Notes under the pieces: model-generated | Database searches by the model: none | Seen by the model: only the letters and a program-made list of their open reading frames with translations | Told to the model about the DNA's origin: nothing | In this document: positions 1-7,487 of the stretch, piece after piece | How positions within the stretch are numbered: the stretch's first letter is position 1 | Layout: each line of letters starts with the position of its first letter | Program-made: the position numbers and the translations under genes | Source: a virus | DNA length: 50,597 nucleotides | Direction: 5' to 3' (one strand) | Virus record (IMG/VR): IMGVR_UViG_3300028800_000133 | Location: 1 to 50,597 of that record

Positions 1-127
1 AGTAACAACGGTTTCGAATTTAACTAATCCTTGAAACCCGCACATATAGCAGTAAAACTCCCCGCGCTTGCAATCCTCTATGGATGGTCTACCACCATTG
101 CAACCATGCCACCTCAGCATAACGACG
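1..127. repeat. Left copy of 127-bp terminal overlap
   Basis: These 127 bases are identical to 50471-50597. The length is typical of a k-mer overlap left when an assembler closes a circular or circularly permuted contig. The reading frame of the zinc-ribbon gene continues through the joint, which supports closure rather than a biological direct terminal repeat. Confidence 0.9.
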
Positions 128-189
128 CTGCCCAATTCGTCCTCGTGGCAAACGGGACACTCAGGCCATTTGTAATCCATATCGTTCAT
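1..189 (-). CDS. Zinc-ribbon protein, 5' part (gene spans the contig joint)
   Basis: Read leftward from ATG at 189-187, this gives 63 codons. They continue in frame through 50470-50447 to make a 70-residue protein. It has a CPVC pair near residue 11, further Cys residues near 30 and 40, and a C-Y-M-C pair near 47-50, the pattern of a small zinc ribbon. The start overlaps the stop of the following membrane-protein gene as ATGA, so the two are translationally coupled. Function is unknown. Small zinc-ribbon proteins recur throughout this genome. Confidence 0.7.
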   Translation of the reverse strand, partial: MNDMDYKWPECPVCHEDELGSVVMLRWHGCNGGRPSIEDCKRGEFYCYMCGFQGLVKFETVVT

Positions 190-845
190 ACATCCCTCGC
201 ATACGATACCGTACCACTGTTCCCATCCCTTATCACTGTTTCCCTTGCGTTATCGACCGTTTCCGCAACGGTAATCGTTCCCGTGGCAGGGGTCACGAAC
301 GGGGCAGGGGGTGGGTAGGCCGGAATATATTTGTGAAACGAGACGGGCAGGCGGGCGCTGTCCAATCGGCCAATCACCCACTCCAGCGAGTAGCCCGCCA
401 CAAAGTCAGTCGGCTTGCCTGCCGTGATGGGCGCAATGATACTGGCGCGAATGAACGGGGTGAGAAGTTCACGCCAAGCAATCAGCGCCTCTTGACGTCG
501 GGTATGTTCGCCAAAGAACGCCTTGACCCGCTCGAACTGAATACCGCCACAGTCGCGGGAGTAGGTGAAGAACTTGTGCCAGTGGGTGCGCCATTCGTCC
601 GAGTAGGGGACGGCGGGATTAGGGCTTGCCACCTGCTCCACCGGGGCGGCTACGAGCGTGGGATGGCTGACAGGACGTGCAACATAGGCCATGGTCGCAA
701 AGGCGAACAGCGCGGCGGTCAGGGCACTCCAGTACAAGCATGTCAGGATGTCGACGCCAAAGAGGGATAGTAGCGCCAGCGTACTACAGCCCGCCATGCC
801 GCTCACGCCCGTGGTGAAGATGCGCCAATCGTGATTACTTCGCAT
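186..845 (-). CDS. Membrane protein of unknown function
   Basis: A 219-residue protein with two hydrophobic stretches near the N-terminus (about residues 14-30 and 33-55), then a soluble part with a long basic and aromatic helix-rich region and a Pro-rich segment near residue 170. The start at 845 follows a GGAGAG Shine-Dalgarno and overlaps the stop region of the 30-residue membrane gene upstream. The stop overlaps the next gene as ATGA. No family is recognised. It lies at the leftward end of the late operon, beyond the DNA packaging genes in the circular map. Confidence 0.65.
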   Translation of the reverse strand: MRSNHDWRIFTTGVSGMAGCSTLALLSLFGVDILTCLYWSALTAALFAFATMAYVARPVSHPTLVAAPVEQVASPNPAVPYSDEWRTHWHKFFTYSRDCGGIQFERVKAFFGEHTRRQEALIAWRELLTPFIRASIIAPITAGKPTDFVAGYSLEWVIGRLDSARLPVSFHKYIPAYPPPAPFVTPATGTITVAETVDNARETVIRDGNSGTVSYARDV

Positions 846-927
846 GGCGGCGGCTCTCCCGAATCTCGTAGATGCCCCACAGGGTCAGACCTGCGAAAAT
901 TAGGAACATGATAATGATAACGTCCAT
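835..927 (-). CDS. Small single-span membrane protein
   Basis: A 30-residue product beginning MDVIIIMFLIFAG, almost all of it one membrane span followed by a basic tail (residues 22-30). It overlaps the start of the 219-residue membrane protein, which argues for coupled expression. The Shine-Dalgarno is weak. It is the first leftward gene from the divergent region at 928-1067. Function is unknown. Confidence 0.5.
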   Translation of the reverse strand: MDVIIIMFLIFAGLTLWGIYEIRESRRHAK

Positions 928-1067
928 GTATTGATTTTACGCCCGTTTTCGTGGTGGGGCAAGCGGTCAAATAGATAAACGTCAATATTGCACAGCGCAA
1001 TAAAAGTCCCCCGCTCTGCAACGCTTCTGTACGATTCGGATGGGGTGTTTTGTTTTACTATGTACTC
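928..1067. promoter_or_regulatory. Divergent intergenic region with palindrome
   Basis: This gap separates a leftward membrane gene from a rightward gene. It holds an inverted repeat TATTGC-acagc-GCAATA at 986-1002, a plausible operator. A TACTAT box at 1059-1064 could be a -10 element for the rightward gene, but I see no convincing -35. On the minus strand TTGACG (reverse complement near 979-984) could serve as a -35. The assignment is tentative. Confidence 0.35.
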
Positions 1068-1427
1068 ATGAACGCAAACGAAACCAACACCAAGAACACA
1101 CGCGCCAAAGTCGGCGGCGAAACCGGAATGAACGGCCAACACTACGACGGAGGTCAATTCCTGCCCAACACCACTATGGGCAAGAAGACCAAATCCAAGC
1201 GCAGCAAAGGTAGTGGCAAGCAGGAAATCGCCCCTTACGTATGGGAAGTAGCACCCGAAGGTAAACGTTCAATATTCGCAAAATACAACACGATGTGGAC
1301 ATGGGATGTGAAAGGTGTATCTTTCAAACTATTTTCAGGATTGAATCCCGATTATTACTCAAATGCCGTTCTACTTGAAGCACAGGAAGCGGCAAAACTT
1401 TGGAACTCAGGACAACGGTGGATTTAG
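1068..1427 (+). CDS. Hypothetical protein, basic linker and C-terminal domain
   Basis: A 119-residue protein. Residues 20-40 carry the phrase HYDGGQFLPNTTMGKK followed by a Lys/Ser-rich stretch, then a compact domain starting near KQEIAPYVWEVAP. A TTG at 1050 could extend the start, but ATG at 1068 is preferred. It is the first gene of a five-gene rightward block ending at the terminator at 3281. It is perhaps an early host-interaction or nucleic-acid-binding factor because of the basic segment; this is speculative. Confidence 0.6.
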   Translation: MNANETNTKNTRAKVGGETGMNGQHYDGGQFLPNTTMGKKTKSKRSKGSGKQEIAPYVWEVAPEGKRSIFAKYNTMWTWDVKGVSFKLFSGLNPDYYSNAVLLEAQEAAKLWNSGQRWI

Positions 1428-1464
1428 ACCCACCCGCCCCCGAACGAAAGGACACGATAACACC

Positions 1465-2055
1465 ATGAAACACCGCGACCCCTCAATCATCACAGACCGG
1501 ATTATCCTTGACGAAAATTACTCCCGCCCCGCACCGAGCGACGATGAAATCGAACACCTGCCCAATCCCTATTGCACTACCTGCCACGGTGAAGGTTTTT
1601 ACTGGGAAGATGTTGCGGGCGATGGTGGAAGCCGGATGCGCCAGGAATGCGATTGCGAATACATCGAGGACGGATTCGCCCTTGATATGTCCGACGCACA
1701 CAACCCGATGTTTAATGAGTCGCAAGTAGCGCCCACCCCGAAACCCGCATGGCTTACCCGCAAGGTAACCGTAGGGCAATACACCCCATCTGCCCCATTC
1801 AAGGCAATCAATAATCACTCGTGCGTGTGTTATGCCGACGACATGGGGCTGGTTGCGCTGACTGGCCCGGCAGAGGATAAGGATAGCCAAGACCTTGCTG
1901 ATTTTTTTGTCACGGCCTGCAACGCACACGAGGACTTGGTGAAGGCGATCTCTAAAATACGACGTCTTGCCGAAGATAAGAAGATGAGTGATGCGGGTAA
2001 ATTATCGGTAATACTGGATATCTTAGATGTATTAGACGCGAAAGGAACCGCCTAA
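1465..2055 (+). CDS. Hypothetical protein with DnaJ-type half zinc finger
   Basis: A 196-residue protein. Near residues 34-60 it has C-T-T-C-H-G-E-G followed by C-D-C, the CxxCxGxG pattern of DnaJ-like zinc centres, but with only one such repeat. The C-terminal 60 residues are helical. ATG 1465 is chosen because AAAGGA lies upstream, although the spacing is long. It overlaps nothing and sits in the rightward block. Role unknown; one zinc centre suggests protein or nucleic-acid binding. Confidence 0.6.
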   Translation: MKHRDPSIITDRIILDENYSRPAPSDDEIEHLPNPYCTTCHGEGFYWEDVAGDGGSRMRQECDCEYIEDGFALDMSDAHNPMFNESQVAPTPKPAWLTRKVTVGQYTPSAPFKAINNHSCVCYADDMGLVALTGPAEDKDSQDLADFFVTACNAHEDLVKAISKIRRLAEDKKMSDAGKLSVILDILDVLDAKGTA

Positions 2056-2057
2056 CC

Positions 2058-2339
2058 ATGCGAACGAACACCACCGCCCAATTATCCGCCTATGCCGCCC
2101 TCAGTAAAGCGGCTGACCGGATGGGGAGAAATGGATTTCGATCAGAAGTGAAACGCCGAAAGTTGACGATCTATGAAGCAAGTCAACCACGTAAGACCGC
2201 TCTCTACCAGCCGACTCAGGCCCACCGTGACGTTATCAAGGCAATGGCCGATGTGATGACCGAATCGATTACGCCAGAGCAGGCAATGGCGGTACTCCAC
2301 GAATACGACGTACTCAAACAAAGAATGGGAGATAAATAA
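2058..2339 (+). CDS. Hypothetical protein
   Basis: A 93-residue, mostly helical and basic protein. It starts 2 nt after the preceding stop and ends 3 nt before the next ATG, so it belongs to the same polycistron. No motif is recognised. Confidence 0.55.
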   Translation: MRTNTTAQLSAYAALSKAADRMGRNGFRSEVKRRKLTIYEASQPRKTALYQPTQAHRDVIKAMADVMTESITPEQAMAVLHEYDVLKQRMGDK

Positions 2340-2342
2340 ACC

Positions 2343-2789
2343 ATGCTCACGCACTACACCCAGCCCCACACCGGCGAACGCATCACCTACGAGGCGAAGG
2401 CGCATACGAACACCACCATCCAACACCCGGCTTATCGCCACCGAATGGCACAGGCACTAAATGAACTGCGAAACGCAAGTAAGTTTTATATCGTATTCCG
2501 TATGTCTGAGCATATCAAGAGTCTCCGTAAACATAAGCGCCTCGCCTTGCGTATCGCCTGTGCCACCATGTGCCGCCTCGAATCCGAGTTAGACGAAGCG
2601 CAGAATGAAATAATCGCCTCCGCTCTGGCGCGGCAGGCGGAAGCGGAACACGGGCGGCTGGTCAACCCGGCCTTCCCCGCGCATAAGAAATACGGTACTC
2701 ATTGGCAATGTGTTTGTGCGACAGATAATATCCACCCATACTCTAAGTGCAAGTGTGACATGTGCGGGATGTGGGCAGAGGAATACTAA
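2343..2789 (+). CDS. Zinc-finger hypothetical protein
   Basis: A 148-residue protein with a long helical middle (residues 30-95) and a C-terminal cluster of Cys and His: C-V-C, then C-K-C-D-M-C and a final aromatic tail. This is compatible with a zinc ribbon. It is tightly packed with its neighbours in the rightward block. Function unknown. Confidence 0.6.
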   Translation: MLTHYTQPHTGERITYEAKAHTNTTIQHPAYRHRMAQALNELRNASKFYIVFRMSEHIKSLRKHKRLALRIACATMCRLESELDEAQNEIIASALARQAEAEHGRLVNPAFPAHKKYGTHWQCVCATDNIHPYSKCKCDMCGMWAEEY

Positions 2790-2853
2790 CCGCGCCCTAC
2801 CCAGGCCGGACACGATGAGCGAAACATTATCATTAGACGATAGGAGACAAACG

Positions 2854-3237
2854 ATGAAACACGGCCCACTAAACCCAGAATTGCACCGATATACCTCACA
2901 GCATCCTAAACCAGTATCAGGCGATAGCGCCCATCCTGTTTACTTATGGCACATCGGCGCAGTCAATAAGGTAACTACGCCAGACGGTTATGAGTCCAGT
3001 ATGCTTATAGGTCTGTGCGGACGCGTTATAAGTTTAGGGTTTTCCGAGGATGATACATCAATGTTTTATACAGATGGGCTGCCCGCCCGCCAGTATTGCG
3101 AACAATGTAAAATGACGTTTGACGATTATCTGGCGAGAAATCCAACCCTGAATTATAAGTTCAGACTTGAGTCACCTGAACCGCCATCGGGAATTATTCC
3201 GTATCGCCCACCGTCTCAGCCAGTTGTAACGCCGTAG
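2854..3237 (+). CDS. Hypothetical protein with Cys pair
   Basis: The start at 2854 is preferred over an in-frame ATG at 2815, because TAGGAGA lies 6 nt upstream of it. The 127-residue product contains CEQC near residue 87 and a Pro-rich C-terminus. It is the last gene of the rightward block, about 45 bp before a strong terminator. Function unknown. Confidence 0.6.
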   Translation: MKHGPLNPELHRYTSQHPKPVSGDSAHPVYLWHIGAVNKVTTPDGYESSMLIGLCGRVISLGFSEDDTSMFYTDGLPARQYCEQCKMTFDDYLARNPTLNYKFRLESPEPPSGIIPYRPPSQPVVTP

Positions 3238-3280
3238 TTTTATCATACATACTATTCACCACACCGTCACACTTAATAAT

Positions 3281-3308
3281 AAAAGACGCCCTCACCGGCG
3301 TCTTTTTG
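3281..3308. terminator. Bidirectional intrinsic terminator
   Basis: The hairpin AAAAGACGCC-ctcacc-GGCGTCTTTTT has T-runs on both strands. It sits exactly between the end of the rightward block (3237) and the end of a leftward operon (3310), and so can stop transcription from both sides. Confidence 0.85.
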
Positions 3309-3309
3309 T

Positions 3310-3474
3310 TTACGGATACGACTCTGTTTCGTACAGGTTGTGCGTGTGATTGGGTAGTTCCCGCACCCAACACACAAACGGGCCGGGGCCATAGGGTAGC
3401 GCGGCTATATGAAACCATGTACCACCCTTTATCTTACGATACCACCTGTAGTCAGAAAATAATATATCCATCAT
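3310..3474 (-). CDS. Small hypothetical protein
   Basis: A 54-residue product containing the phrase RWYRKIKGGTWFHI and a terminal ETESYP. ATG ATG at 3474-3469 overlaps the stop of the upstream 36-residue gene, and AGGG lies just upstream. The gene ends 2 nt before the bidirectional terminator, making it the last cistron of the leftward early operon. Function unknown. Confidence 0.55.
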   Translation of the reverse strand: MMDILFSDYRWYRKIKGGTWFHIAALPYGPGPFVCWVRELPNHTHNLYETESYP

Positions 3475-3581
3475 AGCCTACCCTTCCCCTGCCACCCGTT
3501 CCTAAACCCCTCCACCGCCCGCCGTATCGGGGCACTGGCGTACCAGACGAGCAGGGCGAGAAGCGTTCCGAGGGCGAGCAT
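3471..3581 (-). CDS. Small membrane protein
   Basis: A 36-residue product starting MLALGTLLALLVWYA, one hydrophobic span followed by a basic, Gly-rich tail. The stop TGA overlaps the next start. Unknown function. Confidence 0.45.
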   Translation of the reverse strand: MLALGTLLALLVWYASAPIRRAVEGFRNGWQGKGRL

Positions 3582-3592
3582 ACGGGGCGGGG

Positions 3593-3856
3593 TCAATTCA
3601 AATTATTCCTTGCTTTGATAATGGTGTCCAATAACAGCCCATCTACTTCGCTCTCTTGTTCGGGGCTCAGTCCATCCGAGCAGTGTTTGTGAAGGCGATA
3701 AAAATAACTGCGATTATCTCCCTCTAGCATTAAGGACGGGGTTACCATAGGACTGGATAATATCTCGCCACAAACAAGGCACTCAACATCTAAGCCAGGG
3801 TCGTATGTTGGTTGTTCCTGACCTGCGTAATCAAAATACCCGAATTGAGTTTTCAC
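3593..3856 (-). CDS. Zinc-binding hypothetical protein
   Basis: An 87-residue protein with a CLVC pair near residue 26 and a later H-K-H-C near residue 57, which together could hold one zinc. The start overlaps the stop of the upstream membrane gene as ATGA. Function unknown. Confidence 0.6.
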   Translation of the reverse strand: MKTQFGYFDYAGQEQPTYDPGLDVECLVCGEILSSPMVTPSLMLEGDNRSYFYRLHKHCSDGLSPEQESEVDGLLLDTIIKARNNLN

Positions 3857-4215
3857 CGCCCCATCTCCTTCTCTGTCGCTTCCCAGCAGGACTCCTCAAA
3901 CATAACGCCCTTGTCGTACACGCAGTGGTTGTAGAAACCCGTCCAGTAGGCATCGCGGTCTACTGCGTCAACGGTTGCCAATAGCTCTGCCTGTGCCGTC
4001 TCGCTCTGGTTCAGGTCACCGTGCAAGCGGATGATTTCGGATTGCATGAAGATTCGGTCTGTGGGGATGGACAGGTAACCAGCGGTGAAGAATATGACGG
4101 GCGATACGAGGGCGCAGGCGATGAGGCCGCCTATGGCGAAGGATTGCCAGAAACTATTGCGGGACTTGATTCGGTCAATGAACGGCGCAAGGTAGTCGGA
4201 CATAGAGAAGTTCAT
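3853..4215 (-). CDS. Membrane protein with extracytoplasmic helix
   Basis: A 120-residue protein with one strong membrane span at about residues 24-48, followed by a soluble helical part with three Cys residues. It is in the leftward operon with other small membrane proteins, a neighbourhood typical of lysis or superinfection functions. It resembles a spanin or antiholin only in general shape, so no specific function is assigned. Confidence 0.55.
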   Translation of the reverse strand: MNFSMSDYLAPFIDRIKSRNSFWQSFAIGGLIACALVSPVIFFTAGYLSIPTDRIFMQSEIIRLHGDLNQSETAQAELLATVDAVDRDAYWTGFYNHCVYDKGVMFEESCWEATEKEMGR

Positions 4216-4218
4216 AAA

Positions 4219-4587
4219 TTATTCACATCGCGGATGACGCTTGGCGGTATTAGTAATATGGGTGCGCCAGATGCGCTTCGGGCCATCCGGTGAAAATGAA
4301 CTAATCCTAGCGTTATCATAATCTGCCAATTCAAGGCGCTTGCGAAGTCGAACATATAGGCCGCGCTCAATAGTGATCCATTGGTTAATTTCAATGCAGA
4401 AACCGAGATACCTTGATTCGATCTCGTCAACTTCGGATATGGTCAAGACTGCCTCGCGCCCCTCATTCTCGAATCGCACACGAATAGGATGTGGGCTACG
4501 GCGGTGGATGCGGCCATCGGTGTATTCCCAATAAGTTGATACGGCAGAGCAACCACCGCCCATAAATGGGATTTTATAGGCGTTCAT
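4219..4587 (-). CDS. Hypothetical protein
   Basis: A 122-residue protein. ATG 4587 is chosen because its ATGA overlaps the stop of the upstream 45-residue gene; longer in-frame starts would overlap that gene completely. It is rich in beta-forming and charged residues. No motif is recognised. Confidence 0.55.
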   Translation of the reverse strand: MNAYKIPFMGGGCSAVSTYWEYTDGRIHRRSPHPIRVRFENEGREAVLTISEVDEIESRYLGFCIEINQWITIERGLYVRLRKRLELADYDNARISSFSPDGPKRIWRTHITNTAKRHPRCE

Positions 4588-4721
4588 TTGTCCGTTACCA
4601 ACTTTTCCAACTTCTTGACCTGCGCTTTCAGGCGATGCACTTCCCACGACCCGCCGCCATATCCAATCACAACACCAAAGATAAAAGCGGCTGTGATAAT
4701 TAGGGGAACTACAATATCCAT
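4584..4721 (-). CDS. Small membrane protein with coiled-coil tail
   Basis: A 45-residue product with a span at residues 3-23 and a Lys/Leu heptad-like tail. GGAGAGG lies upstream at good spacing, and the stop overlaps the next start (ATGA). Its shape is compatible with an i-spanin or a holin accessory protein, but that is an inference. Confidence 0.5.
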   Translation of the reverse strand: MDIVVPLIITAAFIFGVVIGYGGGSWEVHRLKAQVKKLEKLVTDK

Positions 4722-4737
4722 ATTACCTCTCCCCGAC

Positions 4738-5043
4738 CTACTGAGCCGGATTGCTAGGGCTAACAGGTATCGTATGTACGGCCTGAGTCGTTCGATTATC
4801 GTGCGCTATGATGACGCCTGTCATCGCCGCCATTTGTGCGTTGTTGGCTTTTATTTCTTCGGCAAGGCGTCCGAGGGCTGAGTTATTAGCTTCCCGTTGC
4901 TGGGTTAGGAAGGAGTGCCATTTCTCATCCCGCTTTTCCTCTGCCACGCCCTGCCGCTTATCCCGTTCGAGAATGAACCAGATAAATACCATCACAATGG
5001 CTAACTCTGGTACAAGTCTTGAGAGTGCCGACCAATCTATCAT
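4738..5043 (-). CDS. Holin-like membrane protein
   Basis: A 101-residue protein from ATG 5043 (MIDWSALSRL). Residues 12-29 form one membrane span, followed by a long charged coiled coil with Asn/Gln patches. It lies next to another small membrane protein with two spans (5106-5393). A single-span protein with a coiled coil fits class III holins or accessory proteins. No endolysin is recognisable nearby, so the lysis assignment is tentative. Confidence 0.5.
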   Translation of the reverse strand: MIDWSALSRLVPELAIVMVFIWFILERDKRQGVAEEKRDEKWHSFLTQQREANNSALGRLAEEIKANNAQMAAMTGVIIAHDNRTTQAVHTIPVSPSNPAQ

Positions 5044-5105
5044 AACGAATAACCCCGCCAATCATCCACAGTATAGTTTTGCCTTCGCCCCCTGCCGTTG
5101 CCCGA

Positions 5106-5393
5106 TTAGGCGGTTTCCATCTCGTGTGCGTGGGCCTGTACTTCAGCCGAAACCGTTGCGGCCATGATTTTCGCCTCGGCCTGTTTCTTTGCCACATCCT
5201 CAACCGTAATCAATCCGGAGAGAACCGACACAAGCGCCACCGTCGCATTGATAAACGTCTCGGTGTCAATTGCCCCGTTGTAACGGGCTACGGCTGCGCC
5301 AATGAAGGCGGCTAGAGCAAGAAGGAACTTACGACTGGAAAGCAGGGCGAGTAGTGGGGTCAGAATGGGGGTGGGTGGTTTCGGTGTATCCAT
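5106..5393 (-). CDS. Holin-like two-span membrane protein
   Basis: A 95-residue protein with a Pro-rich N-terminus, hydrophobic segments at about residues 22-37 and 46-64, and a charged Ala-rich C-terminal helix. The size and topology match many class II holins. AGGAGA sits upstream of the ATG. It is the best holin candidate in the window, by shape only. Confidence 0.5.
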   Translation of the reverse strand: MDTPKPPTPILTPLLALLSSRKFLLALAAFIGAAVARYNGAIDTETFINATVALVSVLSGLITVEDVAKKQAEAKIMAATVSAEVQAHAHEMETA

Positions 5394-5404
5394 GATGGTT
5401 TCTC

Positions 5405-5650
5405 CTAAGTTTTGTTGGGCGTTCCATAGCCCATTTCTTTAGCGACTTTCGCCGCCCATATAAACGCTGAGTGGGTCAATGGCGCACCCATTAGCACAAC
5501 CATCGCTGGTATTTTCTCTTTACGGCACAGGGCAGGGATAACGCTTCGCCATGTTTGAAAACAACAATAAGGTAAATCCAACCAAGTCAAATCCCGTTTA
5601 AGATCGTCAACGTCACCAGCGGGAGGCCACCATAGCCGCCGATAACGCAA
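5405..5650 (-). CDS. Hypothetical protein (TTG start or continuation past an in-frame TGA)
   Basis: 81 residues if started at TTG 5650. The sequence is rich in Trp and Pro near the N-terminus (RRLWWPPAGDVDD) and then helical. There is no ATG and no Shine-Dalgarno near 5650. In the same frame, just upstream, is an 18-codon ORF with a strong Shine-Dalgarno, separated only by TGA at 5657-5659 and two codons. This could be a readthrough gene, a recently broken gene, or two coupled genes. Function unknown. Confidence 0.4.
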   Translation of the reverse strand: MRYRRLWWPPAGDVDDLKRDLTWLDLPYCCFQTWRSVIPALCRKEKIPAMVVLMGAPLTHSAFIWAAKVAKEMGYGTPNKT

Positions 5651-5656
5651 GTTGAT

Positions 5657-5713
5657 TCACCACAACTTCCAATCTGAATAACCGCTCTTACGCTTGACGA
5701 ATATATTACGCAT
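5657..5713 (-). CDS. 18-codon leader ORF in frame with the following gene
   Basis: ATG 5713 is preceded by AGGAGA at ideal spacing. It encodes an 18-residue basic peptide ending in KLW before TGA. The downstream 81-residue ORF is in the same frame and has no ATG of its own, so this may be the true N-terminus of that gene. Confidence 0.35.
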   Translation of the reverse strand: MRNIFVKRKSGYSDWKLW

Positions 5714-5739
5714 GGTATCTCCTGATAATTCCTATTGCC

Positions 5740-5786
5740 CCCGCCGACACTCGCGGATTGTACCCGGTTGGATTGCAGTCGGCGGG
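5740..5786. other. Hairpin with 9-bp perfect stem
   Basis: CCCGCCGAC at 5740-5748 pairs with GTCGGCGGG at 5778-5786 around a 29-nt loop. It lies in the 114-bp gap between the ABA-sandwich gene and the leader ORF. There is no following T-run on either strand, so it is not a classical terminator; it is perhaps an RNA stability or processing site. The rest of the gap shows nothing else. Confidence 0.45.
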
Positions 5787-5827
5787 AGCGAACGAAAGGG
5801 ACGGGGTAAGTATACATGCTTTTAGGA

Positions 5828-6211
5828 CTATGTCGCAACCTCCGCAACGGCAAGCAGGGCGGCGCGGCAGATGGCAACGGGGATGGTTCCGTAAGCATCA
5901 TATTTCTTGTCTTGTTTACTCATATAATCATAAAATTTCCAGTGCCACCATTCACCGTTACTATCCATTGTCAGGTCACTACATTGCGACACAAAACCAC
6001 TGCGGCGCATCTGAAACACAACGTTAAATGCTATCGAAATATCCGTGCTGTAAGGCGACGGTATCAGGCGAATTTTCTCATCAAGGTCTATCCAGAGGTT
6101 GCCATAGACCTTTCCTTTAACGCTCTTGGGAACCCACCCGAACACTTTCTCCGCCACCAGCGCATCCAACTCCCGACCCGCTGGCATCTGTAGAATTTCG
6201 TCTTTGGTCAT
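5828..6211 (-). CDS. Phage ABA-sandwich domain protein
   Basis: A 127-residue protein starting MTKDEILQMPAGRELDALV, then a region with YSTDISIAFNVV and a C-terminal PVAICRAALLAVAE. This order of motifs is that of the phage ABA-sandwich family, small proteins widespread in phages with no known activity. ATG 6211 has AAAGGTGA upstream; an in-frame TTG at 6226 is less likely. A second, more divergent member may be encoded at 20174. Confidence 0.7.
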   Translation of the reverse strand: MTKDEILQMPAGRELDALVAEKVFGWVPKSVKGKVYGNLWIDLDEKIRLIPSPYSTDISIAFNVVFQMRRSGFVSQCSDLTMDSNGEWWHWKFYDYMSKQDKKYDAYGTIPVAICRAALLAVAEVAT

Positions 6212-6222
6212 TGTGTCACCTT

Positions 6223-6522
6223 TCAAAAGGGTACTTCCTTTGACAGAAGTAACTCAGCTTTCAACAATAAATCTACAGCATCACTTCCCCACAGGTAATT
6301 ACCCGCCCAACGTTCGCCCCATTCAACTTGGTGATCCTTGCGCTTGTTGTTGCCGGTCTTACACTCAATCGCCACCGTCACGCCCGCCTTTGCCGCGAAC
6401 AAGTCAGGCGCATTCTTGCCCAGCGCGTGCGTGTCACAGATACACCACCCTGCCGCGAGGAACGCCTTTTCAATATCGGGCTGAGACGTATCTTTCTTTG
6501 CTCCGATAAAACTTCTAGGCAT
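6223..6522 (-). CDS. Small PD-(D/E)XK (VRR-NUC-like) nuclease
   Basis: A 99-residue protein. The motif GKNAPDLFAA (about residues 35-44) followed by VAIECKTGNNK (50-60) gives the PD...ExK active site of restriction-endonuclease-fold nucleases, and Q65 after it fits the VRR-NUC type. Such small phage enzymes are often DNA junction nucleases or recombination helpers. It lies among early genes with the HNH nuclease and the RecT-like gene. The family is assigned with fair confidence, the substrate is not. Confidence 0.7.
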   Translation of the reverse strand: MPRSFIGAKKDTSQPDIEKAFLAAGWCICDTHALGKNAPDLFAAKAGVTVAIECKTGNNKRKDHQVEWGERWAGNYLWGSDAVDLLLKAELLLSKEVPF

Positions 6523-6745
6523 ACGTCCCCCGCAACTCCCGCACGATACTCTCGCCCGCTGGACATATCTTGTACTTCACCATCTTATGCGTTTCACTCC
6601 AGTAGTAAATGTCGATATACCCCGCATCGAACAGCTTTTCCGCCGTGTGAACGAACGGTGTTGACCCGTTGCCCGCATCGGTCAGGATGGCGTGGACGCG
6701 GTTGGTGATGCGGAGACCCTCGATAACTATCGCCTTAGTGGTCAT
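6515..6745 (-). CDS. Hypothetical protein, possible winged helix
   Basis: A 76-residue protein from ATG 6745, chosen because its ATGA overlaps the stop of the upstream gene. It contains a helical part, then alternating beta strands (YIDIYYWSETHKMVKYKI), compatible with a small winged-helix domain. Unknown. Confidence 0.5.
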   Translation of the reverse strand: MTTKAIVIEGLRITNRVHAILTDAGNGSTPFVHTAEKLFDAGYIDIYYWSETHKMVKYKICPAGESIVRELRGTYA

Positions 6746-6942
6746 TCCACCACCGACTCTTTCACGGGTGATACTTTCGGCTTGCAATCCTTGTGTGCCT
6801 GAATGAATAGCTTACTCGCCTTTATCCATTCGTCCATCGACATAGGCAACTCAAATCGTTCGTTCCCATCGCATCGATTACATACAAACCGCCTATACTC
6901 GTCTCTCGAAACTACTGTTATCCAATCGGTATTATTGTTCAC
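6742..6942 (-). CDS. Zinc-finger hypothetical protein
   Basis: A 66-residue protein with CNRC near residue 21 and H..C near residues 50-53, fitting a zinc site. The start is GTG at 6942, overlapping the preceding stop as GTGA. Unknown function. Confidence 0.55.
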   Translation of the reverse strand: MNNNTDWITVVSRDEYRRFVCNRCDGNERFELPMSMDEWIKASKLFIQAHKDCKPKVSPVKESVVE

Positions 6943-7487
6943 TTCGTCACCGCCTTCACCAGTTTCGCCCGCTGCTCGTCTACGGCAGACCGCACAGCGT
7001 CAATCGCATCCAGTTCGCCCTCGTCCAGCGTCAGCCCCATCGTGTCGGTGCATAATTCGTATTGACCCGAAAGCCAGTCGGATAAATTGAACGGCGGAGG
7101 AGTGATGGGGTTAGCTTTGTTGCGAAGGAAGGTTGAGAACGATTCGGCGGTGGTGGTTTCGTCTTGCTCGGATTGCTCTAGTGCATCCATGATGACCTCC
7201 ACGGGCAGGCGGTCTAAGTATCTCAGGCTCCGCGTGTAGAACGTGAACGGCACATTGTAACGACGGGGCAGACTGTCGGCCAGTTCTGCCACCTGTGCCC
7301 ATTCTCTCACGGTGCGCTCGGTTCTTTTAACATAGCGATTAGTCGCCATGACGGACGCCCAATTATCAAGGCTTTCCAGCTTTGCCTGCCATGCCAGTCG
7401 CGCCAATCGCCACCGCTTCTCATCCAGGCTTAGGCCGATTTCGTCTATTTGTTTGTTGAACTGTTGCGCTGTTAGTTTATCGGTCAC
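6939..7487 (-). CDS. Hypothetical helical protein, possibly DNA-binding
   Basis: A 182-residue protein that is almost entirely helical. A segment at about residues 45-70 (Arg/Glu-rich, VREWAQVAELADSL) resembles a helix-turn-helix or ParB-like helical bundle. The start overlaps the stop of the HNH gene (ATGA). It may regulate or assist DNA transactions; no family is firmly recognised. Confidence 0.55.
   Translation of the reverse strand: MTDKLTAQQFNKQIDEIGLSLDEKRWRLARLAWQAKLESLDNWASVMATNRYVKRTERTVREWAQVAELADSLPRRYNVPFTFYTRSLRYLDRLPVEVIMDALEQSEQDETTTAESFSTFLRNKANPITPPPFNLSDWLSGQYELCTDTMGLTLDEGELDAIDAVRSAVDEQRAKLVKAVTK

Noticed and set aside
1-127. Direct terminal repeats of the phage
   Set aside because: 127 bp is a common assembler k-mer length and a gene reads through the joint, so an assembly overlap is the simpler explanation.
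5657-5659. Reassigned genetic code with TGA as an amino acid
   Set aside because: Many genes end at TGA in tight ATGA overlaps with the next gene, so TGA is a normal stop in this genome.
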